A stretch of DNA of 64,000 nt from Planctomycetota bacterium (GTDB taxonomy: Bacteria; Planctomycetota; UBA1135; GCA-002686595), in contig NYUD01000016.1 in assembly GCA_002683825.1 (NCBI GenBank), forward strand, positions 1-64,000. Reading direction: 5' to 3'. Positions 8,260-16,394 of this stretch are shown here, piece by piece. Numbering within the stretch: position 1 is the stretch's first letter; every line of letters begins with the position of its first letter. A program made the position numbers and the translations under genes. The notes under the pieces are model-generated. The model was not told the origin of the DNA, ran no database searches, and saw only the letters and a list, made by a program, of their open reading frames with translations.

Positions 8260-9285
8260 ATGAGCGAAGAGAACCACAACATCGACGACCTGCCGGAACT
8301 CGAAGAAATTCCCGAACTTCCGGTGGAGGCGTCCGATGCCGAGCCCCCGGCCATCACAGCCACCGCGCCCCCGTCCCGTTCGCTGCCCGGGCCTCCCGAG
8401 AAGCCGCAGGCGCAACTGCGCCCCCTGGAAGTCGATCCCGAGCCCGCCGTGGACACTTCGCCCGGGGCGTCCGCCTCCCCCGTGCCGGAGGGGGCGAGTC
8501 CGCCCCTGCGCGTGCTGGACAAGGCACCGACCCACCTGCGTCTGGCGGCCCTGATCGTGGGGGGGGGGGCGCTCCTGCCCTTCATGGGCTTGGGTGATGC
8601 GAGCCCGGGAGCTGGATCCAGCTCCGGCCTGTGGTTTTCCCTGGGCGGCAAGCTCATCGTCCTGGGTGGGGCATGGCTGTGGCTGCAGCAGGTGCTGCAC
8701 GACTTCGGGCCCAAGGCCCGGGGCTTCGTCGGCAGGCTGGCCGATCTCCAGCTGCGTCCGAAGAAGAAGGAACTCGTCCCGGAGACGAAGCCCAAGCGCC
8801 CGTCTCGGCGGGTCCTTGAAAAGGGTCCAGGCAAGCTCGAGCATCCCTTCCCTACCGGTCTGCACCTGGTTTCAGCCCTCGTGGTCGGCTGCGGCATTTT
8901 CCTTTGCCTCTTCGATGAACGCTCGTCCTTCTTCGGGCCCCTTGGCCTGGCGGAACTGCTCATGTTCCTGTGGGCCTCGTTCACGTGGGTGCACATCGCA
9001 CGCTACGAGCGTTGGGGTGGTTTCAATCCGCTCTTTCCGTTGATGTTTCTCGGGATGTTCTTCGCCGGCGTGGCGCAGATGCTGACCGTGTTCACCGCCG
9101 GGGACGTGGGGCTCGTGTGGAAGGTCTTCAGCGGTCTCGGCGGCGCCGTCGTCGCCGCTGGTGGCGGGCTTGCAGCCTTTACCATCGTCGAGGCGATGGT
9201 AGCGGCCAAGAAGGAAGGCGATCGCAAGAAGGCCGATGCACTGGAAGCGAGGCGCGCTGCGCGCGCGAATCGAAGCGAGAAGTAG
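8260..9285 (+). CDS. Hypothetical multi-pass membrane protein with acidic Pro-rich N-terminus
   Basis: I recognise no family. The start is ATG 8260 (MSEENHNIDDLPELEE...), placed after a GAGGA ribosome binding site; the frame extends further upstream without one. Residues 1-95 are acidic and Pro-rich and probably disordered and cytoplasmic. Four or five hydrophobic stretches follow, for example around LRLAALIVGGGALLPFMG, LIVLGGAWLWLQQVL, LHLVSALVVGCGIFLCLF and LFPLMFLGMFFAGVAQML. A basic loop (RPKKKELVPETKPKRPSRR) lies between the second and third. The C-terminus is rich in Lys, Arg, Glu and Ala. It lies between prfA and prmC, genes that are normally adjacent, so it interrupts a conserved pair. 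Confidence 0.7.
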   Translation: MSEENHNIDDLPELEEIPELPVEASDAEPPAITATAPPSRSLPGPPEKPQAQLRPLEVDPEPAVDTSPGASASPVPEGASPPLRVLDKAPTHLRLAALIVGGGALLPFMGLGDASPGAGSSSGLWFSLGGKLIVLGGAWLWLQQVLHDFGPKARGFVGRLADLQLRPKKKELVPETKPKRPSRRVLEKGPGKLEHPFPTGLHLVSALVVGCGIFLCLFDERSSFFGPLGLAELLMFLWASFTWVHIARYERWGGFNPLFPLMFLGMFFAGVAQMLTVFTAGDVGLVWKVFSGLGGAVVAAGGGLAAFTIVEAMVAAKKEGDRKKADALEARRAARANRSEK

Positions 9286-9328
9286 CGAGGTCGAAATCCA
9301 GAGTTCAAGAGCTCCCCGCGGAAGCCCG

Positions 9329-10255
9329 ATGCCGAACCCCTCAAAGGGGCGGGACGGGGAGCCGCCGCGCACCGTGCGCGACATGCTCGCACGGGGTCGG
9401 GATTTCCTGGTCCGCAAGGACCGTCAAGCCGCGCGGCTCGAGGCGGAACTGCTCGTGGCCCACGTTCTCGGGATGGGCAGGCTCGAGCTCTTCCTGGCCC
9501 TCGAACGTCCGGTGGAGCCGGCCGAGGTGGATCGGGCGCGTGGGCTCTTTGTGCGTTGCGGCGAAGGCGAGCCGTGCGCCTACATCACCGGTAAGCGAGA
9601 GTTTTACGGACGCGACTTCCAGGTCGAGCCGGGGGTTCTCATCCCGCGCCCCGAGACCGAACTCCTCGTCGATCTGGCATGCGAGCACATCCGCCGAGCC
9701 CGATCGGTGCGGGAGGGTGAAGGGGAGTCTGAAGGGCAGCCGCAGCACGGCCCGCGGGTCTCGGAATTCGGGACGGGATCCGGCTGCATCGCCATCACCC
9801 TGGCGCTCGAGCTGAAGGGCGCGCGGGTGCGGGCCAGCGATGTTTCACCTGCTGCCCTCGCGATCGCTCGCCGAAACGCTGAACGTCTCGGGGCACGGGT
9901 GGAGTTCTTGCAGGGGGACGGTCTCGACGTGCTGATGCGTGCGGGAGGGGCCGATCTGCTCTGCGCGAACCCGCCCTACATCGATCCGGCGGACGGCCGC
10001 GGGCTGGATCCCCAGGTGAGGGCCTTCGAACCGCAAGAGGCGCTCTTCACTCCACCGGGGGATCCCGAGTTCTGGATTCGAAGCCTGATCGACGAACGCT
10101 CGAGATTGGTACGACCGGGAGGATCCTTGCTGGTCGAGTTGGGGTTCGACCAGGCCCCCCGCGTTCGCCGGCTCCTGGCGGAAAGGGAACTCGAGGGGCG
10201 GTTTCACGCCGACCTGGAGGGGACCCTGCGGATTCTGGAAGTGCCGCTCAGATGA
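9329..10255 (+). CDS. prmC: Release factor glutamine N5-methyltransferase
   Basis: PrmC methylates the Gln of the GGQ motif of RF1/RF2 using S-adenosylmethionine. The 308-residue protein has an N-terminal helical domain, then the Rossmann methyltransferase fold with motif I (EFGTGSGCIAITLAL) and the substrate-Gln-binding NPPY motif (residues 214-217, in CANPPYIDP). Start chosen at ATG 9329 after GGAAG; the frame remains open 31 codons upstream but that part overlaps the preceding gene. The stop codon lies inside the first copy of a 27-base duplication. The neighbourhood with prfA supports the assignment. Confidence 0.95.
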   Translation: MPNPSKGRDGEPPRTVRDMLARGRDFLVRKDRQAARLEAELLVAHVLGMGRLELFLALERPVEPAEVDRARGLFVRCGEGEPCAYITGKREFYGRDFQVEPGVLIPRPETELLVDLACEHIRRARSVREGEGESEGQPQHGPRVSEFGTGSGCIAITLALELKGARVRASDVSPAALAIARRNAERLGARVEFLQGDGLDVLMRAGGADLLCANPPYIDPADGRGLDPQVRAFEPQEALFTPPGDPEFWIRSLIDERSRLVRPGGSLLVELGFDQAPRVRRLLAERELEGRFHADLEGTLRILEVPLR

Positions 10256-10300
10256 CGTCCGCCTCGCGCGCGACTCAGATGACGTCCGCCTCGCGCGCGA
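10247..10300. repeat. Perfect 27-bp tandem duplication at two convergent gene ends
   Basis: The 27 bases starting ctcagatgacgtccgcctcg occur at 10247-10273 and again, identically, at 10274-10300. The prmC stop codon is in the first copy and the stop codon of the convergent PilZ gene is at the beginning of the second, so both reading frames stay intact. Confidence 0.95.
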
Positions 10301-10649
10301 CATAGGCGTCCAGGCGGCGGCTGTTCTCTTTGCTGAGGTCGTTCAGGAACACCGCGATCTCGTAGTGATCGACCCGCGGTGAGAGGGGTTGGCAGCGCAC
10401 GACGACCCCGCTGCCCTGGATGGGGGTGGGATTTTCCATCTCGCTGCGCGGGGGGAGATCGATCTTCATCGAGAGAACCGTCATCTCCGGAATGCGCCGG
10501 TCGAGGAAGAAGGACACGCCCGCGCGGCTGACATCCCGTAGACGGGCTCCGAAGGAACCTTCCTCGAGGGTGATCTCGATGGGCCAATCACAGGCGGCGC
10601 GGGGGTGGCGACGACGTTCGGTGCGATTCGGGGTGTGCTGCGCATCCAT
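10275..10649 (-). CDS. PilZ-domain protein (likely c-di-GMP receptor)
   Basis: A 124-residue minus-strand protein consisting of a single PilZ domain. The c-di-GMP-binding RxxxR appears as RRRHPRAACDWPIEI near the N-terminus, and the second motif (D/N-x-S-x-x-G) as DVSRAGVSFF. Single PilZ domains bind c-di-GMP and act as effectors of motility, polysaccharide synthesis or development. Start taken at ATG 10649 (MDAQHTPNRTERRRHPR). The frame stays open far upstream but without PilZ similarity. The gene converges on prmC. The target pathway cannot be read from context. Confidence 0.88.
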   Translation of the reverse strand: MDAQHTPNRTERRRHPRAACDWPIEITLEEGSFGARLRDVSRAGVSFFLDRRIPEMTVLSMKIDLPPRSEMENPTPIQGSGVVVRCQPLSPRVDHYEIAVFLNDLSKENSRRLDAYVAREADVI

Positions 10650-10872
10650 GGGGCGAGGATCTTCTCGGTTTTCCAAGGGGTCGTTCAGGCATCCTAGTGG
10701 GGGCGGAGCGAGTTGCAATCCTCGCTCTCCTGCCCCCAGGTTATCCGGGAATCCATGGGCGGATCGTGAATCCTTCGGTCTTGGAGCTAGACTTCGGTTC
10801 TGAGCCGCAGTCGCGGACGTTCCTGCGGATCCCCGACCCTCCCCCGAGACCCCACCCGATCTCTTTCCCACC

Positions 10873-11313
10873 ATGTCGAGCTTCAACAAAGTCATTCTGA
10901 TGGGCAACCTGACCCGCGATCCCGAAGTGCGCCACTCCCAGGGCGGCATGGCGATCGTGAAATTCGGCTTGGCCGTGAACCGGCGCTTCCAGGACGGGGA
11001 CGGGAACTGGAAGGATGAGCCGACCTTCGTCGATATCACGATGTTCGGCAAGCGCGGAGAAGCCTTCATGCGCTTCCATACCAAGGGCAAGCAGGCCTTC
11101 GTCGAGGGAACTTTGAGGCTGGACAACTGGGCCGACAAGGAGTCGGGCCAGAAGCGCAGCAAGCTCTACGTCGTTGCGGACAACTGGGAGTTCGTCGGAT
11201 CGAGCGGCGGAGGAGGAGGCGGCGACCACGGCTCGGACGGGGACGGCCGTCAGGCCCGGAGCAGTCCGGGCGCCTACGAGCCCGCGGTCGAGGTCGACGA
11301 CACGCCCTTCTAG
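10873..11313 (+). CDS. ssb: Single-stranded DNA-binding protein
   Basis: SSB coats single-stranded DNA in replication, recombination and repair and recruits partner proteins through its C-terminal tip. The 146-residue protein has the N-terminal OB-fold (MSSFNKVILMGNLTRDPEVR, FVDITMFGKRGEAF), then a short Gly-rich linker and an acidic tip ending VDDTPF, close to the E. coli DDIPF. Length is normal for a homotetrameric bacterial SSB. It appears to be transcribed alone: the neighbour upstream is convergent, and a possible terminator follows. Confidence 0.96.
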   Translation: MSSFNKVILMGNLTRDPEVRHSQGGMAIVKFGLAVNRRFQDGDGNWKDEPTFVDITMFGKRGEAFMRFHTKGKQAFVEGTLRLDNWADKESGQKRSKLYVVADNWEFVGSSGGGGGGDHGSDGDGRQARSSPGAYEPAVEVDDTPF

Positions 11314-11332
11314 TCAGGGCTGGCGCTACAGG

Positions 11333-11356
11333 ACCGGGCGTCCGGTTCTATTCTTC
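11333..11356 (+). terminator. Possible weak terminator after ssb
   Basis: A 5-base stem (ACCGG 11333-11337 with CCGGT 11342-11346) with a 4-base loop is followed by the T-rich stretch tctattctt. The stem is short, so this is a weak call. Confidence 0.35.
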
Positions 11357-11415
11357 CAGAAGGGCTCGAGTTTCGTCCCTCCGCGGGTCGAGGTGAGGGT
11401 GGGGTTCATCCATGG

Positions 11416-13815
11416 ATGAACGCGTGGCCTTCGGGTATGAAGAACCTCTCGATCCGGAACCGGCTCATCGTCGGGATGATGACCGTCATCGTGATCTTCG
11501 GCTCCTTTGCTGCGCTCACGGTCTGGAACGTCTTGAAGGACTACGCCCGGAAAGAATCGAGGCAGGGCATGGAGTTGGCCGGGAAGGCCTACGTCCGCTA
11601 TTCCAGGACCCAGGACCAGCGTTTGGCCGAGCGGGCGGAAGCCTACCTTCGCGACGTCTCCCTCGAGAGCCCCCCCGACGGGGTCGGGTCCGCGCCCTCT
11701 CCCTTCCGGTTGGAGTTCTTCGGTCGTCTGCAGAAGGAACCCTTCTATGTTCTGGCCCATTTCGAGAAAGGGGTACTGCTCGATTCGGTGGGCCGAGAGT
11801 TCGATGAGCAGCGGTTGCAAGCACTCCCGGGGATCTCGCGCCTGCGCGAGGGCAGCAAGATCCGCCAGGTATGGGAATACGGCTCCAGGCACTACCAGGT
11901 CGTTGCACTTCCGCTGGTCGTGGAGGGACGTACGGTAGGGTTCCTGGCCCTGGGCAACGCCCTGGGGGCGGAAACGGCGGAGACCATGGTCGACGTGAGC
12001 GGTCACGACGTGCTCCTGGTACAGGGGGGCAAACTGCTCGGCTTCGGGACCGTCAAGGAGGTGGATCCCGTGCAGCGGGAGCGGATGGCGCGGTCACTCT
12101 TCGAGGCGCTTCCCGCTCGGTTCGGGGAATCCCCCGGCGGACGTGGGCCCTTCATGCGCATCCTGCGCGACTTCCGTGGCCTTCTTGGCCTCACACCCGA
12201 AGACCCAGCAGAAGAGCAGTTCAATGAAGAGCAGTTCCAGGAAAAGCAGTTCCATACCGCGACGCTGGAGCAGGGAGACTTCCTTCTCTATCGGGTGCCC
12301 ATGGACGCCAAGAACACAGATCTGGTTCTGGTTCGCTCCCTGAGTGCGGCGCAGGCGCACCTGACGAGGGGCATCCACAGGATCTTACTCTGGGTAGTGC
12401 TCGTCGTTCTACTTGCGCTTTTTGTCAGCCACGTCATCTCGGCCCAGCTGACCGATCCCATTTCGGAGCTCAGTCGCGCTGCGAGCGCTCTCGCGCAGGG
12501 CAATCTGAAGACCGAAGTCGCGGTCGTGCGCGACGATGAGGTGGGGCGACTCGGAGCGACTTTCAACCGGATGGCGCACGAGATTCAGATCCGGCGCGAG
12601 GAGGTGCGGAAGCGTGGCCAGGCCTCCGAACAGGCGAGCGAGACGAAGTCGGCTTTTCTTGCCAACATGAGCCATGAACTGCGTACGCCGCTGAACGGCA
12701 TCATCGGTTTCGCCGGGATCGTGTTGGAGGATGAGCTCAGCCCGACCCAGCGCGAGAACGTCGGCCTCATCAAGCGTTCAGGAAACGATCTCCTGACGAT
12801 CATCAACGACCTGCTTGACTTCTCGAAGATCGAAGCCGGGCAGATGGAGCTCGATCACGCCGAAATGGACCTGACGGCGCTCCTGCACCGCTGCGCGGAT
12901 CCCCTTCTGCCGGGCATCCAGGAGAAGGGGCTCGTGCTGGAGTTCGACGTCGACGAGCGCCTGCCCCGGCGCATGATCGGTCCCCCGGCACGCCTGCAGC
13001 AGATCGTGCGCAACTACCTCAGCAACGCGTTCAAGTTCACCGACGAGGGGGTCCTGAGTTTGAATGCGACCCTCGCGGATGAGGGCGGTGACGACCTGCT
13101 CGTTCGTATCGAGGTGCGCGACACCGGCAAGGGCATCCGCGCGGACAGGCTGGGCAAGCTCTTTCGCCCGTTTTCCCAGATCGAACCGGGCGGCGCCGTG
13201 GGAACGGGGCTTGGATTGGCCATCTGCAAGGAGCTGGCGGAGCTGATGGGGGGGACGACCGGCGCGGAAAGCCAGGTCGGTGTCGGCTCCTCGTTCTGGT
13301 TCACCGCACGCCTGGAGAAGATCGCACCGCTCGGCATGGATCGGGCACCTGCGCCCCTGCCCCGAGCGAATCGAACAGCGGGTGCGAAGACCCTCGAGGT
13401 GTCGAAAGTCAAACGCGAACAGCGTGCCGCCCGGCGGATCCTCGTCGTCGAGGACCATCCGGTCAATCAGCACATGGTGAAGATCATCCTGGACCGCAGC
13501 GGATGGCCCCACGAGATCGTCGCCGACGGCGAGGAGGCGCTCGCGTGCTACCGTGCAGGCGAGTTCGACGCCATCCTCATGGATTGCCAGATGCCGCTGC
13601 TCGACGGCTACGAGACCACTCGCAGGCTGCGCGAGCGCGAAAAAGAAGCCGGCGATGACCGTGTTCCCGTCATCGCCTTGACGGCCAATACCATGAGCGG
13701 GGACCGCGATCGTTGCATGGAGGCCGGGATGGACGACTTCATCGGCAAGCCCATCCATGCAGGCGAGCTGGTCGAGAAACTGGAGCGCTGGCTGGGTCGG
13801 CCGAGCAAGGCATAG
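11416..13815 (+). CDS. Membrane-bound hybrid sensor histidine kinase with receiver domain
   Basis: This 799-residue protein begins with a membrane helix (about residues 16-36), followed by a roughly 290-residue periplasmic sensor region of unknown ligand. A second helix (ILLWVVLVVLLALFVSHVIS), a HAMP linker, a HisKA domain with SHELRTPLNG (phospho-accepting His420) and a HATPase domain (DTGKGIR, GTGLGLAICKELAELMGG) come next. The C-terminal receiver domain has ILVVEDHPVN and the phospho-accepting Asp723 in LMDCQMP. It therefore autophosphorylates and passes phosphate to its own receiver, and probably then to a separate Hpt protein not present here. The sensor contains a small repeat (EEQFNEEQFQEKQF). 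No cognate output gene is adjacent. An alternative start is ATG 11437. Confidence 0.93.
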   Translation: MNAWPSGMKNLSIRNRLIVGMMTVIVIFGSFAALTVWNVLKDYARKESRQGMELAGKAYVRYSRTQDQRLAERAEAYLRDVSLESPPDGVGSAPSPFRLEFFGRLQKEPFYVLAHFEKGVLLDSVGREFDEQRLQALPGISRLREGSKIRQVWEYGSRHYQVVALPLVVEGRTVGFLALGNALGAETAETMVDVSGHDVLLVQGGKLLGFGTVKEVDPVQRERMARSLFEALPARFGESPGGRGPFMRILRDFRGLLGLTPEDPAEEQFNEEQFQEKQFHTATLEQGDFLLYRVPMDAKNTDLVLVRSLSAAQAHLTRGIHRILLWVVLVVLLALFVSHVISAQLTDPISELSRAASALAQGNLKTEVAVVRDDEVGRLGATFNRMAHEIQIRREEVRKRGQASEQASETKSAFLANMSHELRTPLNGIIGFAGIVLEDELSPTQRENVGLIKRSGNDLLTIINDLLDFSKIEAGQMELDHAEMDLTALLHRCADPLLPGIQEKGLVLEFDVDERLPRRMIGPPARLQQIVRNYLSNAFKFTDEGVLSLNATLADEGGDDLLVRIEVRDTGKGIRADRLGKLFRPFSQIEPGGAVGTGLGLAICKELAELMGGTTGAESQVGVGSSFWFTARLEKIAPLGMDRAPAPLPRANRTAGAKTLEVSKVKREQRAARRILVVEDHPVNQHMVKIILDRSGWPHEIVADGEEALACYRAGEFDAILMDCQMPLLDGYETTRRLREREKEAGDDRVPVIALTANTMSGDRDRCMEAGMDDFIGKPIHAGELVEKLERWLGRPSKA

Positions 13816-13846
13816 CCTTCCGGGAAGGACGGCGTATCTTGTACGG

Positions 13847-14572
13847 ATGCGTGTGATCGTCCGTCTCTTTGCCGGCCTGCGCGAAAGGGCGGGCACCGAG
13901 GTCCTTGAACTCGACGACATTCCTGCCGAGCTCGACATCGGGGGGCTCAAGCGGCTCCTTGCCGAACGCCATCCCGAATGGGGCAGTCTCGAGAGCGTGC
14001 GGGGGGTTATCCGCGAGTGTTACGTCCCCGATTCGACGCCGCTCGATCCCGATCAGGAGGTCGCCCTTCTGCCTCCCGTCTCGGGCGGAGCACCGGAGGG
14101 AGAGGACGAGGCCCTGGAGATCGGGCTGTTCGAGATTTCGAGCGAACCCCTCCGCCAGCAGGCGGCCTGGGATCGGGTCGTGCACTCGAGCTGCGGGGCG
14201 GTGGTGGTCTTCACCGGCACGACCCGCGAACACAACAGGGGCCAGGAGGTCGTGCGGCTGGATTACGAGGCGTACGGCGCCATGGCACGCTCCGAGATGG
14301 CCGAGATCTTCCGAGCTTGTTCTGAGCGTTACGGCCCGCCTTCGCGATCGGAGGGAGACCCTGGCGAGCTTCGCTTGCGGATGCTCGTGCTCCATCGCAC
14401 GGGAAGCGTCGCGGTGGGGGAAGCTTCGGTCATCGTCGCCGTGGCGAGCCCGCACCGCGATGCTGCCTTCGCGGCAGCGCGCTTTCTCATCGACGAGCTG
14501 AAGACACGGGTGCCGCTCTGGAAAAAGGAGATCTACGCGGACGGTCAGCACTGGGTCGGCGAGCGTTCTTAG
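13847..14572 (+). CDS. Molybdopterin synthase, MoaD-MoaE fusion
   Basis: Both subunits of molybdopterin synthase, which adds two sulfurs to cyclic pyranopterin monophosphate, are encoded in one 241-residue chain. Residues 1-83 are a MoaD-type ubiquitin fold (MRVIVRLFAGLRERAG) ending in the thiocarboxylate-bearing Gly-Gly (PPVSGG). The rest is MoaE, with VVVFTGTTREHNRG and the catalytic lysines in VPLWKKE. In separate MoaD the Gly-Gly must be the free C-terminus, so this fusion presumably needs cleavage after it, as I recall for mycobacterial MoaX. Start chosen at ATG 13847, where MoaD similarity begins. No other molybdenum cofactor gene is in the window. Confidence 0.92.
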   Translation: MRVIVRLFAGLRERAGTEVLELDDIPAELDIGGLKRLLAERHPEWGSLESVRGVIRECYVPDSTPLDPDQEVALLPPVSGGAPEGEDEALEIGLFEISSEPLRQQAAWDRVVHSSCGAVVVFTGTTREHNRGQEVVRLDYEAYGAMARSEMAEIFRACSERYGPPSRSEGDPGELRLRMLVLHRTGSVAVGEASVIVAVASPHRDAAFAAARFLIDELKTRVPLWKKEIYADGQHWVGERS

Positions 14573-14693
14573 CGGGTGGGGCGGTCGTCCCGAAAGTCGG
14601 TCGGAAGACTTGGATCGGATGTTCGAAGTACGCTCCCATCCGCCTTCACTTCCATTGGCTTTCGATCATGGTCCCCGGTAACTTACGAGGGTG

Positions 14694-16394
14694 ATGAGCG
14701 ATCGGGCAGGTATCAGCTTGAATGCGACAGATGTCGAGCGTGAAGAACTCGCAGTCGATGTGCTGATCGTCGGCGCCGGACCCGCTGCGCTCTCCTGTGC
14801 GATTCAACTGAAACGCAACCTGGCGGAGAAGGGGCAGGAGGATGCCGCGATCCTGGTGCTCGAAAAGGGCCAGGACGTGGGCTACCACATTCTGTCCGGT
14901 GCCGTCATGGACCCCCGGGGCATTCGCGAGCTGTACCCGGACTGGCTGGAAGAGGGGTTTCCCATCGAGAGCGAGGTGCGCTTCGACTGCGTGGATTACC
15001 TTCGCAAAGGGGGGCGCAAGACCCGCTTGAAAGGCCCCTTCGTCCCGCCTCCGTTGAAGAATCACGGGAACTACATCATCAGCCTGTATCGGGCCGTGCG
15101 TTGGCTGAAGGAACGCGCGGAGGAACTTGAGATCGACATTTACCCTGGTTTTGCGGCCGCCGGGATTCTCTACGAGGGCGACCGGGTTGTCGGTGTGCAG
15201 ACCCGGGATACGGGCATCGGCAAGGACGGCTCACAAAAGCCCGGTTTCGAACCGGGTATGAACGTCAAGGCGCGCGTCACGGTCTTTGCGGAGGGCACGC
15301 GCGGCAACCTGGCGAAGGGGCTCATCGCCAAGCTGGATCTGGCTCGTGACAAGAACCACCAGATCTATGAAACGGGCATCAAGGAGGTCTGGCGCATTCC
15401 GCAGGCGCGCGGCCGGGAGATGCTCGGGCAGGTCATTCATACCCTGGGGGAACCCCTCGGCACTTCGGGCTATGGAGGGGGATTCGTGTACGGGCTTTCC
15501 GACAATCGTCTGTCCATCGGCTTCGTCGTGGGGCTCGATCATCCGGATGCGCGTCTCGACCCGCATGCTCTTTTCGTTCGGTGGAAACGGCACCCCGCCA
15601 TCAGGTCGCTGATCGACGGCGGCGAGCTCCTGCGTTACGGGGCCAAGACGATTCCGGGGGGCGGCTATTTCTCGATGCCCCGGTTGGAGGGCGATGGTTT
15701 CTGCCTGGTCGGAGACAGCGCGGGCTTCGTGAACATGTCGCGACTGAAGGGCGTTCACCTGGCCTTGAAATCGGGCATGATGGCGGGCGATGGAATCGCT
15801 GAAGCGCTCTTCGCCGACGATACGTCGGCAGCCGGCCTGGCCGGCTACACGCGGCGGTTCGAGAACTCGTGGGCCAAGAAGGAACTGTGGGGAGTGCGCA
15901 ACTTCCGCCAGGCCTTCCAGAGCGGATTCTTCGCTGGATTGATCGATGCGGGGGTGCAGCTCGTAACAGGCGGCCGCGGTCTCAAGGCGAGGCGCGGGGC
16001 CAGCGCCGATCACGAGACCATGGGCACCGCTGCCCAGGCGCGGATGCAGAAACCGGCCTTTGACGACACTTACTGCGTCGACAAGCTCACCGACGTCTAC
16101 CGCTCGGGAGCGGTGCACGAGGAGGATCAACCGGCGCACCTGGTCGTGACCGATCCTGACATCTGTATCACCCGGTGCACCGAAGAGTACGGCAACCCAT
16201 GCCAGCACTTCTGCCCCGCGGCGGTCTACGAGTGGCCCCACACGGACGAAGCTTGCGCCCGTTCGGCGGGAGGCCTCGTGATCAACGCCTCGAACTGCGT
16301 CCACTGCAAGACGTGTGACGTGTCAGACCCCTATCAGATCATCGAATGGGCTGTTCCTGAAGGAGGGGGAGGCCCGAAATATCTCGACATGTGA
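14694..16394 (+). CDS. Electron transfer flavoprotein-ubiquinone oxidoreductase
   Basis: ETF-QO is a membrane-associated FAD/4Fe-4S enzyme passing electrons from ETF (fed by acyl-CoA and other dehydrogenases) to the quinone pool. The 566-residue protein has the N-terminal FAD motif (VLIVGAGPAALSCAIQL), the family's GYHILSGAVMDPRG and GGGYFSMPRL segments, and GDSAGFVN. A C-terminal cluster region has Cys residues in ICITRC, GNPCQHFCP and NCVHCKTCDV. Length matches the family (550-600). ATG 14694 is preferred over GTG 14691; both follow GAGG closely. ETF subunit genes are not in the window. The stop overlaps the pepA start. Confidence 0.95.
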   Translation: MSDRAGISLNATDVEREELAVDVLIVGAGPAALSCAIQLKRNLAEKGQEDAAILVLEKGQDVGYHILSGAVMDPRGIRELYPDWLEEGFPIESEVRFDCVDYLRKGGRKTRLKGPFVPPPLKNHGNYIISLYRAVRWLKERAEELEIDIYPGFAAAGILYEGDRVVGVQTRDTGIGKDGSQKPGFEPGMNVKARVTVFAEGTRGNLAKGLIAKLDLARDKNHQIYETGIKEVWRIPQARGREMLGQVIHTLGEPLGTSGYGGGFVYGLSDNRLSIGFVVGLDHPDARLDPHALFVRWKRHPAIRSLIDGGELLRYGAKTIPGGGYFSMPRLEGDGFCLVGDSAGFVNMSRLKGVHLALKSGMMAGDGIAEALFADDTSAAGLAGYTRRFENSWAKKELWGVRNFRQAFQSGFFAGLIDAGVQLVTGGRGLKARRGASADHETMGTAAQARMQKPAFDDTYCVDKLTDVYRSGAVHEEDQPAHLVVTDPDICITRCTEEYGNPCQHFCPAAVYEWPHTDEACARSAGGLVINASNCVHCKTCDVSDPYQIIEWAVPEGGGGPKYLDM

